Below are positions 10,901 to 23,131 of a stretch of 64,000 nt of DNA, piece after piece. Position 1 is the stretch's first letter. Every line of letters begins with the position of its first letter. Made by a program: the position numbers and the translations under genes. The DNA lies in NCBI GenBank assembly GCA_021904315.1, contig CM038918.1:16321349-16385348 (forward strand). The letters are read 5' to 3'. Under the pieces are notes generated by a model. It made no database searches, had not been told where the DNA came from, and worked only from the letters and a program-made list of their open reading frames with translations. The stretch is from Sphagnum magellanicum (lineage: Eukaryota; Streptophyta; Sphagnopsida; Sphagnales; Sphagnaceae).

Positions 10901-11719
10901 TGATGAAAAAATAATGACCTAAATATCTAACTTCATATAACACTTGCAATAATATTCTTGAATGTTAGGGCAAAGACATTACACTGTTAACAACTTGTTT
11001 CTAGTGATTTGTCACCAAAATATGACTGCTAAAAAGGTCCTATGATATGGCCTTTGTTTATTTTGAGTTTATTTTAAATATAATCGCCTAAAAGCCCCTT
11101 TCTTGCTACCTGTTGTCACCATGTGTACTTTCATGATCATCTTTCATTGCCTGCAGAAAATGAGCCACTACTTTTTACCATCACCATTAGCACATAAAGT
11201 TTTAAGGCTCATCACCTTTATAGCTACATTTCCATTATTGGGTAAACCAATCATGCTACCCCATAAATCTCCAATTGCCAAACTCATCGTTGAATAAAAT
11301 TTAATTCGCCAACCTTATTGTTAAATAAACTTTCATTCATCATACACATGCCCTAAAATAGGATTTAGATCATTAATCCCCATTGTTGAATAAAATTGAG
11401 ATTGCTGAGTCCAATCCCCATCATCAGATGGGGCTATTCACCAGCTACATTTTTTTTGGTTAAAACCCTGATGTATTCAAGGTTCTTTGTTCTTTGCTGG
11501 TAGAGGTTTGGTGCACAAATTTTTTTTGAACCATGTTTTGTGTGTAGATTTCTTTCTCTTGTTAGCGGCATTGGTTTAAGGCCAAGATAATTGTCGTTGT
11601 GTTCATAGTGGTGCAATTTGAACATAATGGGAGGGCGCAACAGGCAAAAGCGCCACCAATCTACTTGACATTATGTTTGTTACAAACTAAAGGTGTGCGT
11701 AAAATGATTACAAGCTTCA
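10901..11719. other. Spacer between Helentron and hAT relics
   Basis: No gene signature. Two AT-poorer patches (11100-11300 and 11440-11640) have short frames on both strands that look random. The right end of the Helentron-like element and the left end of the hAT element should be in this interval, but neither terminus could be picked out. Confidence 0.4.
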
Positions 11720-14140
11720 ATGCAAGTGTTTAAATCAAAATGTATGACACATGATCAAGCTTTCTTCCTTACTCTCATCCTTGTCATTTTGTCTTATTTT
11801 TTGTGTTTTTGTGTGTTACATTTATATTCTACATTCATAGGGTTTCCTAAAACCATGGCTCCCCTCCAAGTGTTGAAGAATTTTAAGTTTAAGTTATTTT
11901 TTAGTGGTGAACCAGATGCGACCTCATATACATTGCCCCATGTTGCATCTAATGTACAAGCGGCTTTTGGTAGTATTATAAGTTTTTGTTCAAGTAGCAA
12001 TCTTGAAAGCAAAAGAAATGGAAAGGAACTTGTTGAGTTTGTAAAACCTCTTGAAAAGAAACTGCAAAGGCCTTATGATTATATTCATGTGTTTCAAGAT
12101 ACATGGGCATGCTGTTTTCCATGGGCTGAAACAGTTGTTGGGGAGGATGGTTTGGTTGCATAGGTTTGGTGTAAAATTTGTAGCAATATTGAAGGAAAGC
12201 CAAAGTTGTTAGTTCCCAAGCTCAACACACTTTAAAAACATGCTAGGCGTCATAAAGCAATAGTCTAATTTTGGCATGATTGTCAAGGATTACTTCTACT
12301 GCAAGGATGCTACACATGCCAAGATTGAAAGGAACTCAAAGTCTGTCATGACCTTAGTGTAGTTAGGGATTCATTTGGGTGCTTGGAAAAAGTTCATACA
12401 GTTTGTTATAGTCTTGCATATTCTCTTACATGGGAGGCCAATGTTGGAATATGAATAATTGAAAGAGTTGTTTTTGTTGTTGAAGGTCAAAAACACCCCA
12501 TTGAAACATTGGTCAAATAGTAGTGGCTAACATATTGCAAAGGCCATGCATGATGTGGCCTTCTCCAAGACGTTATCTATGATCTTAAAAGTTAATTTTG
12601 TTGTTGTTAGTGTAAATGAGGTGACCATTGTTGATGCGCAACAATGGATTAGTATCCATGGGTATGTGATGCAAAATTGGAAATGTGTTTTTGTTTTATT
12701 GACCTTTGAAAAGGTTGAAGTGGGTGCAACTTCAAACAACATTAAGGGTGTGATTTTGGATGTGATGGGCAAATATGGGGCCCTTACAAATTCTGACATG
12801 GCTTCCAAGTGGATTTGCCTTGGATGTGATGGTGATTCAATCTTTCAAGGCATTTGGCCTAGGGTGATTACTCAAACAAAATAGCATATTGCTCCATTTT
12901 TCATTGGTGTGCATTGTGTGGCACATCAAACCAATTTAGCTATCTTGGTTTTGAGCAAGTTATCCTTGGTTATGCACATTGAGAATATGTTATAGTCCTT
13001 GTATGCCTTTTTTTCACACAATCCAAAAAAGGTGCTAGAATTTGTGAACCTTCCAAAGACACTAAAAACAAAAGGTTTGAAGTTGCTGTAGAATATAAAA
13101 ACTCGTTGGATATCAATGTTGAGCTCTCTGAAACATGTGTTAGGAAAATACAACTCATTTGTTGTGAAGATGCACCAAAGAATAAGCTTGCTCGGGAAAA
13201 TCTAAATTTATTGTGTGATTTGGAATTGGTTTTTAGTCTACCATGCATCCTTCCAATGTTGGAAGTGGTGCACACACTAATTAAATATGCTCAAAGGCAA
13301 GATGTTTTTATTTGTGAATTCATTGATGATGTGAAATCAACAAAGGCTGAGCTACACCAACTTTATGTTGATCCTTTTTGTAAATCTAATGATTATGCTT
13401 TTAATGAGTTCATTGTTGTTTGTGAACATTGTAGTGAGTTGTTGCCCCTCACTTGGGTTTCACATGAGTTTGATGTTGATCTATACTTGTTGCCATACTT
13501 GGCATTTAACATTGTTGGCCATAACTATGGACTTCGTCATTAATGGTGCTTATGTTCATGTGAATATGAGTGACCAATCTGCCATGATTGAATCAATGAA
13601 GGTTGTATGTTCAAAAACTGCCACAACATTGTGTGTTGGATTATCTTGTAGATTCCCTGATGTGGAAATCATGTCAACTCTTGGCATTGTGTACCCACAA
13701 TATTGGTTGTGTGACAAAAATGTTATTAAGAACTTCCTCCCACATTTGGATAAGATCAAGGCTACATTATGTGTTGGCAAGAAAATCAAAGGTGGTGTTG
13801 TAGTTGTTGGGCTTTTGGATTCACAATAGCTTGATGTGCAAGCTCTTATTTTAAATTCACCATGAGTCATAATGTTGAGGCAGTGGTGCATGAGCCATCA
13901 AATGTGAACCTAGTCACTCGAATGTGGTTGAAGATCCAATCTTTTCCACTTTTGGTTTTGAAACTAAGTGAGTACATAAAGGTTGCTGAAATAGCTATGG
14001 TGCAAGTTTTGGGTTTAATTGAGGATGAAAGGATTTTCAACAACTTAGTTTTCATGAAAACTAAATTGCATAAAAGACTAACCACACATCTCGACTTGTG
14101 CGTGCACATGTTCACTCATGCCATAGCCTTGATTCCATAG
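11720..14140 (+). pseudogene. hAT-superfamily transposase (BED/ZNF862-like), decayed
   Basis: The upstream frame (11720-12163) ends in DYIHVFQDTWACCFPWAETV, followed across a stop by VWCKICSNIEGKPKLL and KHARRHKA, a BED-like C2H2 finger for DNA binding. The catalytic core continues with WISIHGYVMQNWKCVFVLL, WICLGCDGDSIFQG (about 12810-12850) and FFIGVHCVAHQTNLAILVLS (about 12898-12957), the latter being the hAT C..H..NL motif. The insertion-helical region includes FVNLPKTLKTKG and LLCDLELVFSLPCILPMLEV. The C-terminal dimerisation region reads LSEYIKVAEIAMVQVLGLIE, DERIFNNLVFMKTKLHKRLT (about 13960-14090). Stops and frameshifts occur at about 12164, 12884, 12990, 13093, 13543 and 13830. Termini and the 8-bp target duplication were not found. 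Confidence 0.85.
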
Positions 14141-14254
14141 AAAATTGTCATGTATAGCCAAAAAATTAGTCCATAAAAATTTGACTATCACAAAATGAAC
14201 CCCATTCTCATAAGAAAATAACCAAGTTTGGCAATTGAAGGATTTTGATAAAAA

Positions 14255-14490
14255 AAACACTGGTAGGGAGGTGGGGGTTTGGGGTTGGGTCTATTTTCAT
14301 TGTGAACCCATTGTGTTCCCATCACATTCCCAAGTGTTCCCCCAAGATGTTTCCAATAGCACTCAATTTTATCTCATGTTGTTTGGCCACAATTTAACTT
14401 GCATATATATAAAGTGTAAAAGGGTGCATAAGGGAAACATATCTAGGTTTCTATGTTGGGAAGTGTTAATGTTCCAAAAAAATTGATGAT
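14255..14490. repeat. G-run plus GTTCCC-rich dispersed repeat, copy A
   Basis: A G-rich patch (GGTGGGGGTTTGGGGTTGGG) is followed by several GTTCCC/ATTCCC words, then TTCCAATAGCACT. The same order occurs at 50336-50600 (copy B), so the two are probably diverged copies of one dispersed repeat. Alignment is by eye only. Confidence 0.5.
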
Positions 14491-15840
14491 GGGTAATTTA
14501 TTGTGGCTCATTTTTCTAATTAAAAAAATTGTGGGTGCACCTTCATCTAATTTTAGTGATGATGATTCAGTAAAGTTGGTTTAGGTATGACAACTTTAAG
14601 TTCCATAAGTTGGGCATACGTTGGACAATTTGAAAATGGCATTTGTTTAGTCTAACCCCAAGTGAAAAGGCATGGAAAGGAGTCTTTTCAAATTAGTGTC
14701 TTTTTTATAAAAAAAATCCCAATTCCATATTCGTAGGAAGATTTTGAATGTATTATCCACCAATATGCATCCCATTTGTTTTTAATTGAATTCAAATTCC
14801 ATTCAATGTATTTGAATTCAATTCAATTCAATCCAAATTCCTTTCAATGTCCTTGAATTCAATGCAAATTAAATTAAATTCAAATTGCATTCAATGTTAT
14901 TCACATCTCAATTTCATGCCAGAATAAATTTGTGTTTCTCATTTCAAGAAGATTTGAAAATTTTGCTTGCTCCACAAGGATATTTGTCTTTTCTTTGTTT
15001 TTTAATGTTTTTAGTCTTAGTGCAAATAAGGAGGATTTGTTCCAAGTTACACATTGCATCAAATTTTGATTGAAACGTATTTATATGAAAGTTATTTTAA
15101 CATGTCATGTCATTCATATATGAATATGTGTTGTTTAATTAGGCTTCATGTGAATATACTAACTTTGTTGAAGAAGTTGTTTATAAAAGAACAAATGTTA
15201 ATGTAATACAAGAATGGGAAAATGCAATTTACATTTAACATGTGGAAACAACCATGATGGAGTTGTTTCCATACTATGCATAACATTCAATCTCTGCTTT
15301 ATTTACTTTTTTGCTTCATAGATTATAAATTGTATAAATTTATGTGGTTTCTTACAATTATGAATATTATGTGAGAATTGTATGCACTAAGGACAAGAGG
15401 GAACAAATGTGAAAGCATGTTATGAATTTGGCAATGATTTAATAAAAATGTGTTCAAACACAAAACAAGATTGCAGGTTGACAATAAAATTAAGAACATT
15501 GTAAATTTGTGTTTTTATCATGTAGATTGTAATTTTTTTGAAGTAGTTTTTGGCATGAGTTTTTTAGTTTCAAGCATGCACAATTTTTTCTCTTTCATTA
15601 TGGTTTGCAATCACTTAAAATGTTACACAACTCATGGCATTCACCTCATTATGTGAAAAGAAACAATTGAAAAAATTAATGAGCCAAATAAATAAACAAC
15701 TATATATATATATTCTCCTTGATATTCTTCTTATGTTCTTTTTTCTTGTGTAAAAACATATTTTGATACATTTTTTAATAATTTGAGTAAGTTTTATACA
15801 TCGCATCATTATTATATCGCACAAGTCATATGATATTAAC
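14491..15840. other. Unassigned intergenic DNA
   Basis: No gene signature. At 14785-14905 there are repeated ATTCAATTCAAATTC words in units of about 35-45 bp ending CATTCAATGT. Short open frames at 14885-15073, 15450-15656 and, on the minus strand, 15615-15824 resemble no known family. Confidence 0.4.
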
Positions 15841-17008
15841 CCATATATACTTTTACAAACATATTTTAAATGGTCTAAGGATATTCATAAATATTAAATC
15901 CTGAATATTAATCATAAATTATTAAAATTTTAACTTATTAACTTAATTAGTGTACATTAAATCAGTTTTAATATACACCCAAACCCTAAATAATTTAAGT
16001 TGTGAATCATTAATTATTTTGAATTTTATAACAAACTAACTATTGATAATTTTATTAGCTATTAACCATACTTCTTGATTAATAAGTATTAACTAGTTAA
16101 TAAACTAAGTATTAGATTAACAATAAATATTATCAATATTATGAATTTATTAAGTAAATATTTCATAATTAAAAATTAATCATTACTAGTAACTAGAAAT
16201 TTTAATTTGTGACGAATTTATTGTTTATTATTCATTGGCTGGCTAAATATTTACCAATTAGTAGTCATTACCTATTAACCAAGACTTTTGATTAACTAGT
16301 TAAATCAAATTATTCAGATATTTCACAACTGATAATACATTTCAGAATTAATTAAATAACAAATAATTAGACAATTATAATTTGAATAATTAGTTATCTC
16401 ATAGTAACTAAACATTAAATAATATTTAATTAATTATTGAAAAACCATTCATTAATTAATATTAGATATAAATTTTATTTATAAGCTTATTGATTTGTTG
16501 ATAGAAATAAAATATTTTTTAATTAACCAACCATTAATTCATATATCTTAATTAATCAATTAATTATTATGAATAATTCAGGAATAATGACTTATTATTA
16601 TATGATTTATGATTTAATACCTAATTAATCCACTAGTTTTCAAAATAAAAAATAAAAAATAATTCATCACTTAATTAGTTGGTATTCAATAAAATATAAT
16701 TAAATGATTAAGTAAATTTATTTTGTTCCTACTTCATACTAACTGATAAATTATTTAATAATAATAATTTATCAATAATTAATGTTTGTTTAATACAACA
16801 ATTACATCATATGAATATGACATCGTTACTATAATTTAATCATGTCTTCATAAAGATGGTATAGTTTTTAATGAACCATACAATATCAAAATGATTTTTT
16901 TTTCAATCCAATATGCCCATAATATGGGTAAATATATGTTTAATATACCTTGAATACAAACTAAATACCTTAACAAACCATGAATATGAATCAAATATGT
17001 TTAACATA
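15841..17008. other. AT-rich DNA, likely interior of a CACTA-like element
   Basis: No gene. ATTAATTAAT-type sequence similar to 1-900 and 22.3-22.8 kb. The segment about 16866-16965 closely resembles 22866-22945, both containing TAAATATATGTTTA followed by ATACCTTGAATA. A possible decayed element end (TACTAGAAGAAA) lies at 17009-17020. Confidence 0.45.
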
Positions 17009-17489
17009 TACTAGAAGAAAAATGTCAATTTATAATTTGCGATTATAAAACAATTGCAATCAACATTTACAACTAAAATTGCTTTAATTCCATCAATGAA
17101 ATCGCACCCAACATCTAGTCACAAATTATGATTTAGCATGATGTCACCAAATGGACCATGGATGATGTATATAGTTAACATATATATGTTCATCCTATGA
17201 CAATCCATATAACATTTGTAACTAAAATTTGTTTTTAAATGTTGAAAAAATCCATGCCATCAAATTCCAATGACTTGTGATGGTCCTACTTGGTGATACC
17301 AAAACCCACTTTTGGCACTATGAAAATTTTTGGATGAAAATTCTTTTATTATTCAAACATTGATCTTGGCCATCCATTATGAACATTCATATAAAATGGT
17401 TTTAGATTGTGACATGTGGCACAATCTAAATCTGCCATGTGGCATATTAATTATATTCTGGAAAAATCAAATGAATATTTATTTGAATA

Positions 17490-18005
17490 AGTATGTAGGT
17501 ATGTAAGATTAGATAGGTAGGACAACCTACTTAAGTTACATACTTACTTACCTACTTACATAAATAGTTATAACTTATGTACCTATTTATTTACCTATTT
17601 AGGTAGGTAGGTACAAAGTAGTGGGTTAAAAAATAAGCATGTAAATAATGTTATTTGCTATTATGTTTTGTTTTTAAAGTTAAGCTTCTTTGAGTTCATC
17701 TTGAATGGCACATGAATTTTTAAGTGAAAATGTAAGAAAAAACACTTTTGTTATATAGTTTTTTAAATGAGAAAGGAGGATAAAACATATGGGTTAAATT
17801 TTTTAGTCGCAGTTTAGTTGCAAATTGTGTTGCAATTAAAAAATTAAGCCCATGTGTTTTGGGCTTTTTTAAAAATATAAAATTATATATTTATATATAC
17901 ACATAACTAAATAGAAAAATAGAAAAATAATTAACTAACTAATTAACTAGCAAATTAATTACCTCCCCACCTACCCACTTGCAAACCCACTTATAATTAC
18001 CTACC
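17490..18005. repeat. ACCT/AGGT tetranucleotide tracts
   Basis: Imperfect runs of TAGG/TACC with both orientations present (TAGGTAGG then CCTACTTAAG then TTACCTATTTAGGTAGGTAGG). A second short run of ACCTCCCCACCTACCC occurs near 17962-17980. The same motif recurs at 21725-22060 and 25018-25230. Confidence 0.75.
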
Positions 18006-19499
18006 ATTCTTGAATTATTTCTATTTTTTGATTAAAAAAATATTCACTTTTATTTCATTATTTCTACTAAATAATCAATTAATTCATTGGTCATTATTTT
18101 AATTCTAAATTTCATCAAATAATTATTACTAATCACTTAAATATTTTTGAAACTCAACCTTTTAAATTCCAGTTATCAATTAAACACATAAATAAATTAG
18201 TTTTTGATTGACTATCTAATATAATTATTTACTAAATAAAAATAAATATTGAATATTATATATTAACCATTAATTTATAAACTTATTTTGTTGATAAATA
18301 TCATTTAAAAAGATAATCCATTTTAATTATTCATTAATACGAATTAAATCATTTATCTAATTGATATTAATTAATTTCATATTTATTAACGTTAACTCTT
18401 GATTAGTAAAATTGAATTATCAGATAATTCAATGAATATTATTTAAATTAATAATTGAAATATTAACTAGCTTTTAATGAATCCTAAGCCAATTTGTAAA
18501 TATTAATTATTAACTCTGAACTTTTGAACTGAATAGGAAATCGATTTAATTAGTCATTAACAACAACTAGATAATTGCATTTGTGAGATTTTAATTAATA
18601 TTTCTATAGCCTACACTTGATTAGTAAATACGGATGATCAGATAATTAATTCAATATTAAAAATTACCGATTGCAATATTAAGTAACTTTTAATAAATTC
18701 CAAACTGATTAATAACATTAGTTATTTATTCTGAACTGATGAACTAAATAGGAAATCAATTTAATTAAATATTAATAATAACTAGATAATTGAAGTTGTG
18801 ATATTTTAACTAACATTTTATAAGGTACATAAGTATTAGATAAATAGTAATTATTATCTATTTACCATAATTCTTTGTTAGTAAATAAAGAAATATGACA
18901 TATTTAGTTGAATATTAATTGAACTATTTATTATTAAATTCCAAACTGATTAATAAACATCAATTTTTAGTTTGAAACTTATGAACAAAATAGGAAAAAA
19001 TTTTAATTACGAATAAGATAATTAAATTTGAGAAATTTTAATTAATGGTTATTTAAGGTACATAACTATTAATTCATTATTAATTTTGGTTATTTACCAC
19101 AACTCTTGGTTATTAAATATTAATTAGCAGGTATTTAAATGAAAATTATATAATTAATAATAATAAATTTCCTTGTTATTTATAGTTTGTAACTTGATTA
19201 ATAGCTTGAAAAGAAAAGTTTGTTAAATAAATCAGTAAATCAATTAATGAACAGATTAATAAATAAATTATACTATTGATTAGCATTTATAAAAAAATTA
19301 TTGATTATTCAGTCTAAAATAATTAAAATTTATTTAGTTATGATTATTTCAAAGTTTGTGTTATAATCAATTAAATATTAGTATTAATTGATCAATAATC
19401 ATTAATTGATTAATCTATAATACATGATCAATATAACTTATTAAATCATTTAAAATAAATTCTATTTATTTTTCCATATTCTACATCATTTAACCAATT
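18006..19499. other. AT-rich intergenic DNA
   Basis: Nothing gene-like. Nearly every triplet is drawn from A and T with scattered C/G. A phrase of the type AACTGATTAATAA followed by CTGAACT...AACTAAATAGGAAAT recurs at about 18490-18545, 18695-18755 and 18945-18995, indicating an old, roughly 210-240-bp tandem organisation. Confidence 0.5.
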
Positions 19500-20076
19500 T
19501 TCTGATATTATTGTTTTATGAATAATGAATATTGGTCTAACATTAAGATTATGTCAACTTAATATGGCCTTGCCACTATAATTTAATTTTACATTAAAAT
19601 AGTCATGGTATATTTGTATTCAAACTATAATATAAAATCAAGTTGAATTTTTTAATTTTATTTTGTTCATAATATGAAGAAATACGTGTTCAATATAGAT
19701 TAAAATTTAATTTTTTTAAAAAATAGGTTTTAATTATTTGCTTCATGTAGCTTGACTACATGTTAAATATATTTTTAATGTAGTCAAAAGCACTTTAGTG
19801 TACATTAAATGTACAAGCACATCATAAAAAGTAAGCAAGTTATAACCAAATTTGTGAGTAAATGAGCATAGATGCCTATTCTTGGATTAAAACCCAAAGA
19901 AACTAGTCAATATAGAATAATGTACAATTTAATAGTCGCACAATAGTCGCAAAAATAGTAAGAAAATTAAAAAGATGGTTACTAATTGTAAAAATTATAA
20001 AACATAATTGCAAATGATAGATAGTTGCATGTAATTGCAAATTGGATGGCTAAGCACTACAAGACTTCTTGTAGTG
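19500..20076. mobile_element. CACTA-like element right arm, copy 1
   Basis: The arm ends TTCTTGTAGTG at 20066-20076, the inverse of the CACTACAAGAA terminus typical of CACTA (En/Spm) elements. A palindrome with 10-bp arms (CACTACAAGA/TCTTGTAGTG, 20055-20076) forms the end. Interior sequence at about 19840-19950, containing GCCTATTCTTGGAT and TGTACAATTTA, aligns with copy 2 at about 22975-23070. No transposase was seen, so it is a non-autonomous or decayed element. Confidence 0.6.
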
Positions 20077-21515
20077 TGGGTGGAAAGTGTGTGGATTTAT
20101 TGCCATGTGACCCAAACTATATTTTAGTCCATAATACATGTGGTCTAAACTGCTTTAGTGGTTTTCTAACAATACATTGAAAATTGGGTGGAATGTATAA
20201 CGACCTAGGACATAATTTGTAATATTGAAACTTGTAAACAATACCTTGCAAAAAATACAACATAAATGCAACACAAGTACATAAACATTTGTAAAAAAAT
20301 ATGAAAAGAAGAACACTAATATTTTGATGGTAGTGGAACAAACATGGTACATATCTTTTTTTATTACATCAAATACAAAAAGGTTATTGTCAATTTACTA
20401 AAGTTGATACACTCCAACACAAATTACATTCAAGTACACAAGTAACTACAAACAATAAGCAAAAAAATAGTATGTAGGTTGATTCATAGTATAAATTACA
20501 AATAGACCTCCAAATGCTAGCATTAGTGTTCAAAATCTAGATTTCCATATTACATTCAAAACTAATGTGTGTTGTTAGTGACATTAATAGTGTATCTAAG
20601 TACAATTAAGGTTGTTATAATTTGCACAAAACACTTTATCAATAGATGATGTAGTTGCAACAAATGAAGATAACATTTGAAGCAAATGTAAACTTGTCCA
20701 CAATGGGACAATTTGATGTTCATTTTTCAATTTCTATCGGTATTACTACACCCAACACCAATGTGTCTTGCTAGTGTTGCCCATAGTCTAAGCAAGTGTA
20801 ATAAATATTATTGGACACTTTTTAGAAAGCCAAAAGGAAGTATTGTTAAAGGCCAAACCAAACTTTTTAATTTTGAATTTGTACCTTTGGTAGCCATTGG
20901 TCTATTGAATTTGCAATTTTTCTAGAAAATAAACTCAACATAATAGTTAGCTATAAAATGGTAACCTTTGGAAGAGTAATTGATGAGATTGGCATGGGGT
21001 ATCGATCAATCACCATCTTGATTAACAAATTGCCTTTATTAAATCCTTTTGGTAGCTCTACTACATAATAAGATGATTGGTTTTGTTTGTTGTTGGCTTT
21101 TTGCAAAAACAAAATTGATTTTACTATAGGAAGATAAATAAATTATTTGTGATGTTTTGATTTTGACAGTATTACATTACTTTTACAAGAACAATTTTTT
21201 TTGACAATTACATATTCTTTTTGGAAGTTCATTGTTGTTTTGATCTAGTTTATTACTTTTATTTGCAGTTTGAAAAAATTCAAATGGTTGTGAGTATTTC
21301 TCATTATTTACTAAACAAAATTGGTAGTGACCAATTGAACTAGACATTTAGAATTCTTATTTTGAGTTATATAAGTTAAAGACTATTCATTACTAGAAAA
21401 GCATGGTTTTTCAAGCTATCCAAATTGACTAATTGGTCATTCTTTATTAATGAAATGTCAATTTTGACTAAAGGTCCACCACATGAATGAATTTAATTGT
21501 TATTGATTAATCAAT
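20077..21515. other. Unassigned intergenic DNA
   Basis: No gene seen. Minus-strand frames at 20117-20352 and a + frame at 20713-20925 show no family signature and have the base usage of the surrounding DNA. Confidence 0.4.
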
Positions 21516-21582
21516 TTGGCTAATGATGACCCATTTGACTACTTGTTAAATGGGACATCCAATCAAATCAAACAAAAAATGA

Positions 21583-21728
21583 TATCCTTGGTCAAATGGC
21601 CAATGGGTTTTAGCCATACGCAACATTTTGTTCAAGTTGGACAAATGAAAAAACCATCCTTGGCCAAGATGGCTAATGGGGTTTTTAGTCAAATAAAACT
21701 CTTGTCAAGTTAGACAAAAAAAACATCC
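21583..21728. repeat. 72-bp tandem duplication
   Basis: Two imperfect copies start at about 21585 and 21657, each containing TCCTTGG.CAA.ATGGC.AATG followed by GGTTTTAG or GGGTTTTTAG and a CAAGTT.GACAAA segment. A third start at about 21726 runs into the ACCT tract. The short open frame 21516-21713 is an effect of this repeat. Confidence 0.7.
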
Positions 21729-22060
21729 TACCTACCTACCTACCTACCTACTATGGTACTTAGGTACCTACCTACTACCTATTACCTTTTTACCTACTAT
21801 GGTAACTAAGTACTTACCTAACTATTATGGTACTTAATTACTACCTATTTACCTACTTACTTACTATGGTACTAAGGTACCTACCATAATAGGTAGGTGG
21901 GTAGGTATCTACTTACCTACCTACCTAGGTACAATAATAATTAACTAGGTACTTAGGCCATTATAAACTAGCTATTATGGTAGGTAGGTATGTGGGTGGG
22001 TGGGTTACAAGCTAGGTTTAAGTTACGTTGGTAGGTAGTTAGATGACTAATACACTTCCT
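21725..22060. repeat. ACCT/ACTT tetranucleotide tract
   Basis: About 330 bp of TACC, ACCT, ACTT and GGTA words. Both orientations are present (CCTACCTACCTACC, then TAGGTAGGTGGGTAGG), so the tract can fold on itself. It contains repeated TACTATGGTACT phrases. Confidence 0.85.
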
Positions 22061-22299
22061 ACCTACTAAGTTATTTGCTTTATAATTTTTTAATTACCAT
22101 CTATATATAATGTAAGATGTCAAATAAAAAACTTGACAAAAGTTAACAACTTATGAAATTGTAGTCCATTTGTAAAGACTTGGTTAATCATCATGGAGAT
22201 GAGGGGTTCAATTTTTAATATTTGCAATGTATGTTCATGTTTTGGGGGCTATGCTAGGTAGGTTAAATAAAGTAATTAGGTTAGGCTACTAAATAATTG

Positions 22300-23131
22300 T
22301 ATATGTGAAATAATTATATAATAATTAATTAATGAAATAATGATTTTAGTTAGTTATTTGAATTAATCAATGTAATTCAGATAAAATAAAAATAATGAGA
22401 TAATCAAGTATCTAGTATTAATTATTTGATAATTAATTATCTAAAATTAATTATTTTAATTCATATAATTTTGTTAGTTAGTTACTTCAAATAATTAATT
22501 ATCCTACTTTAGATATTTAAAATATAAATTAGACTAATTAAATCAGATCAATGGTTAATTATTATTTTAACTAATAAGTCTATAGTAATTTTAAAAACTA
22601 AGTATTAGTTTTAATAGTTATTAGTTAATAAAATATTGCAATATTTCGTTATTAAAGATTAAATATGAATTTAATAACTTATTAAGTAAATATTAATTAA
22701 TTAAAAATTATTATTGATTTTTTGTATTAACTAATCAATTAATTAATGGTAATAATTCATCAATAATTAATAGTTGTTGAATATGATGATTACATCATAT
22801 TAATATGACCTCATCACTAATATACTTTAATCATACTTCAAATTAGACCTTGTATATTTTTAAATAAACGATGTAAAATCAAAATGATTTTTAAAAATAA
22901 TGAGTAAATATATGTTTATTATACCTTGAATATGAGCTAAATACACCATATACATCATAAGATGTAACCAAGTTGTAACTAATTTTGTGACCAAATGAAT
23001 AGAGGGGCCTATTCTTGGATGAAAAATCCAAGAAATTAGTTAATATTAAAAGATGTATAATTTAGTAATTGCACCACAGGGACATGTAGTCACAAAATGG
23101 ATGGTTACATCATATAAGATTTCTAATAGTG
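22300..23131. mobile_element. CACTA-like element right arm, copy 2
   Basis: AT-rich interior followed by an arm homologous to copy 1: the phrases GGGGCCTATTCTTGGATGAA, GATGTATAATTTAGTAATTG and ATGGATGGTTACATCATATA are shared in order. It ends TTTCTAATAGTG at 23120-23131, a decayed form of the TTCTTGTAGTG end of copy 1. No transposase coding is visible. Confidence 0.55.
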
